DNA from: Candidatus Pullichristensenella stercorigallinarum | GTDB taxonomy: Bacteria > Bacillota > Clostridia > Christensenellales > Aristaeellaceae | DNA length: 42,256 nucleotides | Direction: 5' to 3' | Assembly (NCBI GenBank): GCA_018712945.1 | Contig: DVFZ01000014.1 | Coordinates: forward strand, 1-42,256 | In this document: positions 33,201 to 41,094 of the stretch, in pieces | How the letters are laid out: the number at the start of each line of letters is the position of its first letter | Position numbering within the stretch: the stretch's first letter is position 1 | Program-made: the position numbers and the translations under genes | Notes under the pieces: model-generated | The model's database searches: none | Told to the model about the DNA's origin: nothing | Seen by the model: the letters and a program-made list of their open reading frames with translations, nothing else

Positions 33201-33767
33201 CGCCAGACTGTGCAGCGCCTGGAGGAGATGACCGCCCAGCGCGACGACTTGCAGCAGGCGGAGCTGGACTTGCAGAACATCGTCGAGGAACTCGAGCGCA
33301 AGATGGAAAGCCAGTTCAAGCGGGAATTCGCGGTGCTCAACCAGAATTTCCAGCGCACGTTCGTCAAGCTTTTTGGCGGCGGCCGCGCCGAGCTGACCCT
33401 TTCCGACCCCAACGACGCGCTCAACTGCGATATCGACGTGGTGGCCCAGCCGCCGGGCAAGAAATTGCAGCTTTTGACGCTGCTTTCGGGCGGCGAGCGC
33501 GCCCTGACCGCCATCGCCATCCTCTTTGCGATGCTGGATCTCAAGCCCACGCCGTTTTGTATCCTCGACGAGATCGAGGCGGCGTTGGACGATGCCAACA
33601 TAGACAATTACGCCGACTACCTGCGCGCCTATTCCGAAAACACGCAGTTCGTGGTCATTACCCACCGCAAGGGCACCATGGAGCGTTGCAACGCCCTTTA
33701 TGGCGTGGTGATGGAGGAAAAGGGCGTATCCAAATTGGTATCGGTATCCTTAAATGAAGCAAGCTAG
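30207..33767 (+). CDS. smc: chromosome segregation ATPase SMC
   Basis: Condensin core ATPase, 1186 residues, with the N-terminal Walker A [20 protein letters not shown], two long coiled coils (about 165-500 and 670-1010), a hinge (about 505-665; [28 protein letters not shown]), and the C-terminal signature [15 protein letters not shown] with Walker B [16 protein letters not shown]. TTG start 30207 overlaps the rnc stop by 10 nt, with GGGAG upstream. ScpA and ScpB are encoded elsewhere. Confidence 0.97.
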   Translation: [1186 protein letters not shown]

Positions 33768-33779
33768 GGGTGAACGCCA

Positions 33780-34679
33780 ATGGGACTGTTTGACCGCATC
33801 AAGGCGGGGCTGCAAAAGACCCGCGCCGTGTTCTCCGGCCGCATGGACGAACTGGTGGAGAGCTACAAAAACCTTGACGATGAATTCTTCGAGGACCTGA
33901 CCGACGTGCTCATCATGGCCGACGTGGGCATGAAGACCACCGAACTGGCCGTGAATCGCCTGCGCGAGAAGTGTAAGGCCGAAAACATCGGCACGCCGGA
34001 AAAGGCGCGCGAGGCCCTCAAGGAAATCCTGGTGGACATCATGCGCACCGAGCCGATGCGCCTGGAAAGCCCGATGGTGCTACTCATTATCGGCGTCAAC
34101 GGCGTGGGCAAAACCACCACCATCGGCAAGCTCGCCACGCGCTTTAAAACCGTGGGCCGCCGCGTCATCATTTGCGCCGCCGACACCTTCCGCGCCGCCG
34201 CCGCCGAACAGCTCACCGTGTGGGCGCAACGCGCGGATGTGCCCATCATCAAGCAAAAAGAGGGCGCGGACCCCGCCGCCGTGGTGTTTGACGGCATACA
34301 GGCCGCGCGCGGCCGCCATGCGGATATACTGATTGTGGATACGGCAGGACGGTTGCACAACAAGGCGCACCTGATGGAAGAGCTGAAAAAGATCAGCCGT
34401 GTGGCCGAACGCGAATACCCCGAGGCCAAGGTCAAGGCGCTGCTCGTCATCGACGCCACCACTGGGCAAAACGGCCTGCAACAAGCCATGCTGTTCAAAG
34501 AAGTGGCAAATATCGAGGGCATCGTTCTTACCAAGCTGGACGGCACGGCCAAGGGCGGCATCGCCGTGGCCATTCGCCATGAATTGGGCCTGCCGGTGTA
34601 CTACATCGGCTTTGGCGAACAGCTGGACGACCTCCAGCCCTTCGATGCCAGGGAATTCGTGGACGCGATTTTTGGCTGA
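33780..34679 (+). CDS. ftsY: signal recognition particle receptor FtsY
   Basis: GTPase receptor that docks SRP-ribosome complexes at the membrane. The 299-residue protein has a short N domain without the long acidic A region of E. coli, the P-loop IIGVNGVGKTTTIGKLA, DTFRAAAAEQL, DTAGRLHNKAHLM, TKLDGTAKGG and the closing GFGEQLDDLQPFD. Ends the smc operon; ylxM, often next, is missing. Confidence 0.96.
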   Translation: MGLFDRIKAGLQKTRAVFSGRMDELVESYKNLDDEFFEDLTDVLIMADVGMKTTELAVNRLREKCKAENIGTPEKAREALKEILVDIMRTEPMRLESPMVLLIIGVNGVGKTTTIGKLATRFKTVGRRVIICAADTFRAAAAEQLTVWAQRADVPIIKQKEGADPAAVVFDGIQAARGRHADILIVDTAGRLHNKAHLMEELKKISRVAEREYPEAKVKALLVIDATTGQNGLQQAMLFKEVANIEGIVLTKLDGTAKGGIAVAIRHELGLPVYYIGFGEQLDDLQPFDAREFVDAIFG

Positions 34680-34782
34680 CGGCCAGGCTGATAAAAGCAC
34701 GATGCAGGTGGCTGCCAAGGTGTATAAAGCTGCCGTGCAGGCGCAATGATAAGAAAAAGCCCCGCTTTATAAGGCGGAGAAA

Positions 34783-34830
34783 ACAAAGGCCGCTGGTCAG
34801 GGACATACTGTCCACCCCGGCGGCCTTTGT
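34783..34830. terminator. bidirectional terminator between ftsY and the asparaginase gene
   Basis: ACAAAGGCCGC (34783-34793) and GCGGCCTTTGT (34820-34830) enclose an inner GGACA/TGTCC stem. A smaller CCGCTT/AAGGCGG hairpin (about 34762-34777) precedes it. The 34680-34782 stretch holds no convincing gene. Confidence 0.8.
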
Positions 34831-34853
34831 CTGTATGGTCATTGTGCCTTTTG

Positions 34854-35852
34854 CTAAAACAGCAGCAAATCATGTGCCACCGGGGTGTAAAACATCTCCC
34901 GAACGCGCTGAGGGTCGTTGGTCTGGGCCAGAATCCACATCAGCTTTGTTACAGTGGCCTCCAGCGTCATATTGTAGGCTTCGATCACATCATACTTTTC
35001 TTTCACCCGTGCGCCCACCTGATATACGCCCAGGTCGCTGCCCTCGAAGGGCACCTGCGTGGTGACTACCAATGTTTTACCCGCCGCGCGCCAGCGCTCA
35101 ATGGCGGTGAGAAAGTCCTCGTCGCCATAACAGGGCACGCCGCCCACACCGAAACTTTCGATAATCAGCGCGTCGATGCGCGATTCCAGGAATTCAAAAA
35201 TGTCCGCCGTTGTGCCGGGCACCAGCTTTAAATCAAATACGCGCTCGTTGAGGGCGCGGAAAAAGGTGGGGCGGGGCTGCATCTCCGGCTCATAAAAGTA
35301 GCGCAGCACGCGCCCATCCCGCACCGCGGCCAGTTCGGGATAGTCAACGCTCTGGAAGGCGTTCATGCTCTTTGTGCGCATTTTGCGGGCGCGCGTGCCG
35401 GCGATTACCCGGCCGTCAAACACCACGCAGACGCCGTGCGAACGCGCGTCCGAGGCATAACAAAAGGCATCCAGAAGGTTCCTGCGGGCGTCGGTATCTT
35501 CTGTGTAAATGGATTTTTGCGCACCGGTAAGCACCACGGGCTTGATGGAGCGCTGCACAAGATAACTCAGCGCCGCGGCGGTGTAGGCCAGCGTATCTGT
35601 GCCATGGGTGACCACAAAACCATCGAAGCGGCCATAGTTTTCCTCAATGCAGGCGGCGATTTGCAGCCAGTGCTCCGGACGCATGTTTGTCGAGTCCAAA
35701 TCCAGAAGCTGACAGCTTTCCACATGGCAGAGATCGGAAAGCCCGGGTACGCAGGCCAGAATTTCCCCGGCGCTCAAAAGCGGCGCCAGGCCCTCGCCAG
35801 TGGGCTTTGAAGCGATGGTGCCGCCCGTGGCGATCATCAGAATATCCTTCAC
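34854..35852 (-). CDS. ansA: type I (cytoplasmic) L-asparaginase
   Basis: Hydrolyses asparagine to aspartate and ammonia. The 332-residue protein has the first catalytic threonine in MIATGGTIASKPTGEG and the second in VVTHGTDTLAYTA, then VVLTGAQ. No signal peptide, which fits a cytoplasmic type I enzyme. Start is GTG 35852, 7 nt after GGAGG. Confidence 0.93.
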   Translation of the reverse strand: MKDILMIATGGTIASKPTGEGLAPLLSAGEILACVPGLSDLCHVESCQLLDLDSTNMRPEHWLQIAACIEENYGRFDGFVVTHGTDTLAYTAAALSYLVQRSIKPVVLTGAQKSIYTEDTDARRNLLDAFCYASDARSHGVCVVFDGRVIAGTRARKMRTKSMNAFQSVDYPELAAVRDGRVLRYFYEPEMQPRPTFFRALNERVFDLKLVPGTTADIFEFLESRIDALIIESFGVGGVPCYGDEDFLTAIERWRAAGKTLVVTTQVPFEGSDLGVYQVGARVKEKYDVIEAYNMTLEATVTKLMWILAQTNDPQRVREMFYTPVAHDLLLF

Positions 35853-35973
35853 AAAGCCACCTCCATATTACAGAAAATTCGCCCCAGCGGGGGAAAACTC
35901 CTGCTGGTATGTAAAAATTTGCCGTCTTTCCCGGCAAGGGCATTCATTTCTTATATAGAAAAATTCGGTTGAC

Positions 35974-36002
35974 TTGTAAATTTACATCGAACATGTTATA
36001 CT
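35974..36002 (+). promoter_or_regulatory. promoter with overlapping palindromic operator, pfkB-ktr operon
   Basis: TTGTAA (35974-35979), 17 bp, TATACT (35997-36002). The perfect 12-bp palindrome TGTAAATTTACA (35975-35986) covers the -35, as expected for a repressor operator. A TTGACT at 35969-35974 would give a 22-bp spacer and is less likely. Confidence 0.65.
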
Positions 36003-36038
36003 TGTCGCCAGCGAATATTGATTCTGGGGAGAAGCGCT

Positions 36039-36968
36039 TTGGTTACCACGGTTTGTCTCAATCCAAGCATTGACCATATGATTTGTGTGGACGGATTTGA
36101 ATATGGCGGCCTCAACCGCGTACAATCCTCCCGCTACGATGCCGGTGGCAAGGGCCTGAATGTCGCTGTGACGGTTTCGGCATTGGGAGCGGAGGCGGAG
36201 TGCGCGGGCTTTATGTTCAAAGAAAGCGCACGCCTGTTTGAAACGCGCCTGCTCAAAAGCGGAACTGCATATGATTTTATCTGGCTGGATGGAAGCGCGC
36301 GCACCAACCTCAAGGTGTTCGACCGTTCCCGCGGCGTGGTAACGGAATTTAACGAGTCCGGACGCGGCGTGGGTGCGCTCGACCTGGAGCGCATGACAGA
36401 GTTGATCGTCCACCGCTGCGCGCATACGGATTTTGCCGTGCTTTCCGGCTCCATGCCGCCCGGATGCCCGGCGGATTACTATGCGCAGATCATCCGCGCC
36501 GTTGCCGGGGGCAAGTGCCGGTGCGTTTTGGACGCGGACGGCGCGTCGCTGCGCGAGGGCATTCAGGCGCGCCCGTGGCTGATCAAGCCCAACCGCGCCG
36601 AGCTGGAGGCGCTTACAGGACGCAGGCTTCAGGCCATCCCGGACGTGCGCGACGCGGCACGGGAGATCATTGGCCAGGGCGTGGGCGTGGTGGCGGTTTC
36701 CTTGGGCGCGGACGGTGCGGTGATCGCGGATGCGGACGAAGCCTTTTTTGCCCCGCGAATGGAGATTCCCGTGCGTTCGACCGTAGGCGCCGGCGATGCG
36801 ATGGTGGCCGGGATGGTCTACGGCTTTGCCAATGGCAAGGGTCTGCGGGATGCGTTTGGCATGGGCGTTGCCAGCGCCTCGGCCATGTGCATGACCGAGG
36901 GGTCTGAACCGCTCGCGCGCGCCGATTTTACCGCCCTGCTTCAAGCAGTGCGGATAGAAAGGATTTAG
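36039..36968 (+). CDS. PfkB-family sugar kinase (1-phosphofructokinase-like)
   Basis: 309-residue kinase resembling 1-phosphofructokinase/tagatose-6-phosphate kinase. Seen: VCLNPSIDHMICVDGF, DAGGKGLNVAV, LSGSMPPGCP, KPNRAELEALTG and the catalytic VGAGDAMVAGMVYG. Start is placed at TTG 36039, 7 nt after GGGGAGA, where family similarity begins. No PTS or fru regulator is adjacent; instead it sits 7 bp before ktrB. Substrate is uncertain. Confidence 0.88.
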   Translation: MVTTVCLNPSIDHMICVDGFEYGGLNRVQSSRYDAGGKGLNVAVTVSALGAEAECAGFMFKESARLFETRLLKSGTAYDFIWLDGSARTNLKVFDRSRGVVTEFNESGRGVGALDLERMTELIVHRCAHTDFAVLSGSMPPGCPADYYAQIIRAVAGGKCRCVLDADGASLREGIQARPWLIKPNRAELEALTGRRLQAIPDVRDAAREIIGQGVGVVAVSLGADGAVIADADEAFFAPRMEIPVRSTVGAGDAMVAGMVYGFANGKGLRDAFGMGVASASAMCMTEGSEPLARADFTALLQAVRIERI

Positions 36969-36975
36969 AGTTGGC

Positions 36976-38331
36976 ATGAAACACGACGGACACGGCGCAA
37001 GGCCGGTCATGAGCACTACCCGCGTGGTGGTATTGGGGTTTGCCTTTGTCATTTTGCTGGGCGCGTTGCTGCTGACGCTTCCCATTTCCTCCTCGACGGG
37101 CGTGAGCGTTGGCTTTTTTGACGCGCTGTTTACCTCCACCTCCTGCGTATGCGTCACCGGCCTGGTGGTAGTAGACACGGGAACGGCCTTTTCCACCTTT
37201 GGCCATGTGGTCATCATCCTGCTGATCCAGATCGGCGGCTTGGGCTTTATGTCGGTGGCCATGCTCTACTTCATGCTGCTGGGCAAGCGCGTGACGTTGG
37301 GCACGCGCTTGGTAATTCAGGAATCGCTCAATGAGGATCGCATCGGCGGTCTGGTGCGCATGATGCGCTGGGTGATTTTCAGCGCCTTGAGCATAGAAGG
37401 CATTGGCGCTTTGATTCTGTCTACACGCTTTATTCCCATTTACGGCTTTGGGAAAGGATTGTGGTATGGCGTATTCCATTCCATATCCGCGTTCTGTAAT
37501 GCCGGTTTTGACCTGATTGGCAATTACCAGAACCTGATGCCCTTTCAGTATGACCCGGTGGTCAATATCACCATTTGCTTGCTGATCATCATCGGCGGCT
37601 TGGGCTTTGCCGTTCTGCAGGATATCAAGCACAACCGCTCCTTCCGCAAGCTGCGCCTGCACAGTAAATTGGTGATTACCTTTACGGCCATCCTCCTTTT
37701 TGGCGGCACGCTGATCGTGCTGTTGGTGGAGTGGTCCAATCCGGCCACGCTCGGGCCGATGAACTTTTTCCAGAAATTGCAGGCGGCGTTCTTCCAGTCG
37801 GTGACGCTGCGCACGGCGGGCTTTAACACCATCGACCAGGCCTCGCTGTTGCCTGCGACGAAGATGATTTCGGTTATCCTTATGTTTATTGGCGCGTCGC
37901 CGGCCTCCACCGGTGGCGGTGTCAAGACTTCGACCATGGCGGTGCTTTGTCTCAATGTGCGCATGGTGGCGCGCGGCCGCTCGGAGATCGCCGCGTACCA
38001 TCGCACCATCAACCGCGATACGATGCAGCGCGCGTTGGCGATTGTGATGATCGGCTTGGCGGTTTTGTTGATCGACATTATGGCGTTGACGCTGCTTGAG
38101 CCGCAGGCAAATTTCCTGGATTTGGCCTTTGAATGCGCCTCGGCCCTGGGCACGGTTGGAGTTTCTTCGGTGGGTACAGGCACGCTGGAGCCGGTTTCCA
38201 GGATGCTTTTGATACTGGCAATGTATATCGGCCGCGTTGGGCCTTTGACATTGACAATGGCGCTTGGACATAAACAGGCACAGACCAAGGACGCTTTCCG
38301 CTATCCTGAGGAACGCGTGCTGGTCGGTTAA
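36976..38331 (+). CDS. ktrB: potassium uptake channel subunit KtrB/TrkH family
   Basis: K+ (Na+)-dependent uptake channel, 451 residues, built of four M1-P-M2 repeats. The four filter loops are visible: TSTSCVCVTGL, ISAFCNAGFD, SVTLRTAGFN and ASALGTVGVS. The short N-terminus and size fit KtrB rather than TrkH. ATG 36976 follows AAAGGA; it is followed 15 bp later by its regulatory subunit. Confidence 0.94.
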   Translation: MKHDGHGARPVMSTTRVVVLGFAFVILLGALLLTLPISSSTGVSVGFFDALFTSTSCVCVTGLVVVDTGTAFSTFGHVVIILLIQIGGLGFMSVAMLYFMLLGKRVTLGTRLVIQESLNEDRIGGLVRMMRWVIFSALSIEGIGALILSTRFIPIYGFGKGLWYGVFHSISAFCNAGFDLIGNYQNLMPFQYDPVVNITICLLIIIGGLGFAVLQDIKHNRSFRKLRLHSKLVITFTAILLFGGTLIVLLVEWSNPATLGPMNFFQKLQAAFFQSVTLRTAGFNTIDQASLLPATKMISVILMFIGASPASTGGGVKTSTMAVLCLNVRMVARGRSEIAAYHRTINRDTMQRALAIVMIGLAVLLIDIMALTLLEPQANFLDLAFECASALGTVGVSSVGTGTLEPVSRMLLILAMYIGRVGPLTLTMALGHKQAQTKDAFRYPEERVLVG

Positions 38332-38346
38332 CGGAGGGAAAAGCAA

Positions 38347-39000
38347 ATGGTAAGAAAGCAATTTGTAGTGGTCGGACTGGGACGATTCGGCGCGACGCTG
38401 GCGGCAACGCTGTGCCAAACCGGCGGCGAGGTGTTGGCCATTGATATCAATGCAGAGCGCGTGGAGAATCTGCGCGACTTTGTGACCCACTGCGTGCAAG
38501 CCAACGCCATGAACCGCGAAGCGCTCATGCAGCTTGGCGTGCGCGATTTTGACGTGGCGGTGGTCACCATTTCCAGCGACCTGCGCGCCAGCTGTATGAC
38601 CACGATGCTAATGAAGGAGCTGGGCGTAAACTATGTTGCCGCCCGCGCGCAGGACGAGGTGCATGGCCGCATGCTCACCAAGCTGGGGGCAGACAAGGTA
38701 ATTTTCCCGGAGCGGGATATGGGCAAGCGCGTCGCGCATAATCTGATGGCTGGCAACATATTGGATTTTATAGAGCTTTCGCCGGATTATTCGATGGTAG
38801 AAATCCAGCCGCCGCAGGAGTGGAACGGCAAAACGCTCGCGCAGCTCGATCTGCGTAAGCGGCTGGGTATCAACGTCATCGCCATCCGCCGCGATGGCCA
38901 CGTCGATCCTTCGCCGATGCCAGGCACGGTGCTTTCCAGCAGCGACCGCATGCTGGTCATGGCCGGCCAGGATATCATCACCAAATTGGGGAACGCATAG
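38347..39000 (+). CDS. ktrA: potassium uptake regulatory subunit KtrA (RCK)
   Basis: Cytosolic gating ring for KtrB, 217 residues. RCK_N Rossmann domain with VVVGLGRFGATLA and LAIDINAERVENL (nucleotide-binding acidic residue at the strand end), then RCK_C from about residue 135 (DYSMVEIQPPQEWNGKTLAQ). GGAGGGAAA precedes ATG. Confidence 0.95.
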   Translation: MVRKQFVVVGLGRFGATLAATLCQTGGEVLAIDINAERVENLRDFVTHCVQANAMNREALMQLGVRDFDVAVVTISSDLRASCMTTMLMKELGVNYVAARAQDEVHGRMLTKLGADKVIFPERDMGKRVAHNLMAGNILDFIELSPDYSMVEIQPPQEWNGKTLAQLDLRKRLGINVIAIRRDGHVDPSPMPGTVLSSSDRMLVMAGQDIITKLGNA

Positions 39001-39007
39001 CAAGCTG

Positions 39008-39031
39008 TGCGCGCCCCGAAAGGAGCGCGCA
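39008..39031 (+). promoter_or_regulatory. hairpin enclosing a ribosome binding site
   Basis: TGCGCGC (39008-39014) and GCGCGCA (39025-39031) can pair, placing AAAGGAG in the loop and stem edge and the A of the start codon in the stem. This may lower translation of the following gene unless it is opened by ribosomes finishing ktrA. Confidence 0.45.
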
Positions 39032-39552
39032 TGTCAAAATGCCTGATGCTTGGCGACGCGGGCGGACGCCTGTCGTCGCTTGAGCATTTTCTCAAGCAAA
39101 ACGGATTTACGGCCGTGCCTGCCCCGGCGGACGCGGAATGGTTTTGTGCCCGCGAGGCCGGGCAGGGCCTTTCTTTGATTGGCGCGGGGGAGGGATGCCT
39201 GCGCGCCCTGCTGCTCGCGGAGCGCTACCCCGTAGATCAACTTTTGCTCATCGGCTGTCCGCTGCGGCCGCGCGGCGCTTCCCCGCTGTGGCGGCGCGCC
39301 GAACACAATTTGTTTTGCGTGGTTTGCGATCTGCTGGTGGTGCAGCCGCTTGCCGATGCAACGATGCTGCCCCGCGGCGCGGATGTGCTTTTGCGCGGCG
39401 TAAATTCGCGCCTACGGCGGCGCGTGGATCTGGGGCGGGATTTTGCCGATCTGTGGACAAATTGTAAACAACCGCTTGCGGACGCTGTTTTGTCGTTTTT
39501 GCGGGCCGAAAGCAATACAAAAACGCTTGCGCGCGGGGGCGATTCGTGGTAA
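39031..39552 (+). CDS. unknown protein, possibly a degenerate alpha/beta-hydrolase-like fold
   Basis: 173 residues, no recognised family. SLIGAGEGCLRALLLAERYP then VDQLLLIGCPLRPRG resembles the nucleophile-elbow region of alpha/beta hydrolases, but the G-x-S-x-G serine position is glycine. No obvious catalytic histidine follows in the right context. No signal peptide. It lies 30 bp after ktrA in the same operon, so a link to potassium transport is possible but unproven. Confidence 0.65.
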   Translation: MSKCLMLGDAGGRLSSLEHFLKQNGFTAVPAPADAEWFCAREAGQGLSLIGAGEGCLRALLLAERYPVDQLLLIGCPLRPRGASPLWRRAEHNLFCVVCDLLVVQPLADATMLPRGADVLLRGVNSRLRRRVDLGRDFADLWTNCKQPLADAVLSFLRAESNTKTLARGGDSW

Positions 39553-39555
39553 GAT
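39527..39555 (+). promoter_or_regulatory. possible promoter of the PrsA-like gene
   Basis: TTGCGC (39527-39532), 17 bp, TAAGAT (39550-39555), overlapping the preceding stop codon. The start would fall inside the terminator stem, so its transcript would lack the complete hairpin. Confidence 0.45.
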
Positions 39556-39591
39556 AACGGACGGGCGAAGTTTTTCGCCAGTCCGTTTTTT
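39556..39591 (+). terminator. terminator of the pfkB-ktr operon
   Basis: AACGGAC-g-GGCGAA (39556-39569) pairs with TTCGCC-a-GTCCGTT (39574-39587), followed by T to 39591. It lies directly before the ribosome binding site of the next gene. Confidence 0.9.
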
Positions 39592-39609
39592 ACGGGAGGA
39601 TGTGCGTAT

Positions 39610-41073
39610 ATGAAGAATAGGTTTCTGAAATTCGCGGCGCTGCTGGCCGCGCTGTGCCTGGCGCTGACGGGTTGCAACCTCATCGCCGTCGATCCGCTGA
39701 TGCAGATTGCCGAAGACCGCGCCGCCGTGGAGGATATTTACGACACGGTGCTCGCTGAATACGATGGCGGCACGGTGACGGTGGCCGATATCATCTACGA
39801 TTTCAATACACAGTGGTCGTACTATTACCAGCTTTTCGCCATGTATTATGGCACGGAGCCGGACGACGCGACGATAACCGCCCTGCGCGACGACTGCGTT
39901 GATTTCGCCGTGCAGTGCGTAGCGCAGGAGTTGGAGGCGCAGCGGCGGGGCATTGCCCTGACCGACGAGGAGCTTGCCGAGGTCGAACAGACCGTGCGCG
40001 ACACGTACGACAGCACCTACGAAAGCTTCCTTGCGCAGATGACGGACGATACCGAGGAAGCGCGCATCGCCCGCACCGAATATGAGCTTTACGCCACCGG
40101 CCAGGATTACGACGCCCAGCTCGCTTATCAGACTACGCAGGCGCTGATTGACAAGCTGCGCGAACAGGTCGATTCCGAGGTTGCCGAGCCGACCGAGGAA
40201 AGCATTGAGGAGGCGTACAACCAGCACGTCGAGGACGACGAGACGAATTATGCGGATAACCTCTCCAGCTTTGAAACCGCTATGACCAGCGGAACGCTCG
40301 TTACCTGGATGCCGGAAGGCTACCGCACGGTTAAGCACATCCTGGTCATTCCCGATTCTTCAGTGCTCGATCCCTATACGGAGAAAAAGACTGAGCTGGA
40401 CACGCTTACGCAGGAACTGGAAACGCTCAACGAAGAACTGCTTGCCGCTACGGATGACGACGCGACCGCAGACGACGGCACGGCGGCGGACGATGCCTCC
40501 GCCTCGGATGCCACGGATTCTGGCGCCGTGTCGGAGACGGATACGGGTACCGCTGATGATACCGTCGCCTCCCTGCAGGCGCAGATTGCCGAGCAGGAAG
40601 CCGCCATTGCCGCCGCGGAGGAAGAACTTGCGCCCCTTGCCGAAGCCTGCTTTGCCGACGTTCAGGATACGCTCGACGAAATCCAGGCGCGCTTGGACGC
40701 GGGCGAGGATTTCCAGATGCTCATCGACGAATATGGCGAGGATCCCGGCATGCAGAATGAACCGACCGCCACACTCGGCTATTACGTCTGCGCCGACTCC
40801 ACCACTTGGGATACGGCCTTCCGCGATGCGGCCATGCTGTTGGAGAACGTCGGAGACGTCTCCGAGCCGGTGCTGGGCATGAGCGGCGTGCACATCATCC
40901 GCTATGAAAGCGACGTTACGCCCGGCGCGGTGCCGCTGGAGGACGTGCGCGACGAGCTTTACGATGAAGCCCTGACCACGCTGCGAGAGGAAAATTACAA
41001 CGCCCTGTTGGAAGAGTGGGTCGCGGCAATCAACCCTGTCTATCATTACGACAACTGGGATCCGATTACCTGA
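39610..41073 (+). CDS. prsA: PrsA-like peptidyl-prolyl isomerase lipoprotein with inserted coiled coil
   Basis: Predicted extracytoplasmic foldase, 487 residues. The signal peptide ends in lipobox LALTGC with Cys22. An N-terminal SurA-like helical domain (about 50-235) is followed by a parvulin domain. Its first strand is YRTVKHILVIPD (about 238-249), but the rest (LDEIQARLDAGEDFQMLIDE, LGYYVC, VSEPVLGMSGVHIIRYE) comes only after about 100 residues. That insertion is heptad-like (ELDTLTQELETLNEELLAA), then Asp/Ala/Thr-rich, then heptad-like again (VASLQAQIAEQEAAIAAAEE). The insertion is unusual for PrsA. Confidence 0.86.
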   Translation: MKNRFLKFAALLAALCLALTGCNLIAVDPLMQIAEDRAAVEDIYDTVLAEYDGGTVTVADIIYDFNTQWSYYYQLFAMYYGTEPDDATITALRDDCVDFAVQCVAQELEAQRRGIALTDEELAEVEQTVRDTYDSTYESFLAQMTDDTEEARIARTEYELYATGQDYDAQLAYQTTQALIDKLREQVDSEVAEPTEESIEEAYNQHVEDDETNYADNLSSFETAMTSGTLVTWMPEGYRTVKHILVIPDSSVLDPYTEKKTELDTLTQELETLNEELLAATDDDATADDGTAADDASASDATDSGAVSETDTGTADDTVASLQAQIAEQEAAIAAAEEELAPLAEACFADVQDTLDEIQARLDAGEDFQMLIDEYGEDPGMQNEPTATLGYYVCADSTTWDTAFRDAAMLLENVGDVSEPVLGMSGVHIIRYESDVTPGAVPLEDVRDELYDEALTTLREENYNALLEEWVAAINPVYHYDNWDPIT

Positions 41074-41094
41074 CGGATGGAAGGGGAGCGTTCC

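Noticed and set aside
34680-34749. Short frame after ftsY ending MQVAAKVYKAAVQAQ
   Set aside because: It continues a shadow frame of ftsY, lacks a ribosome binding site and matches no family.
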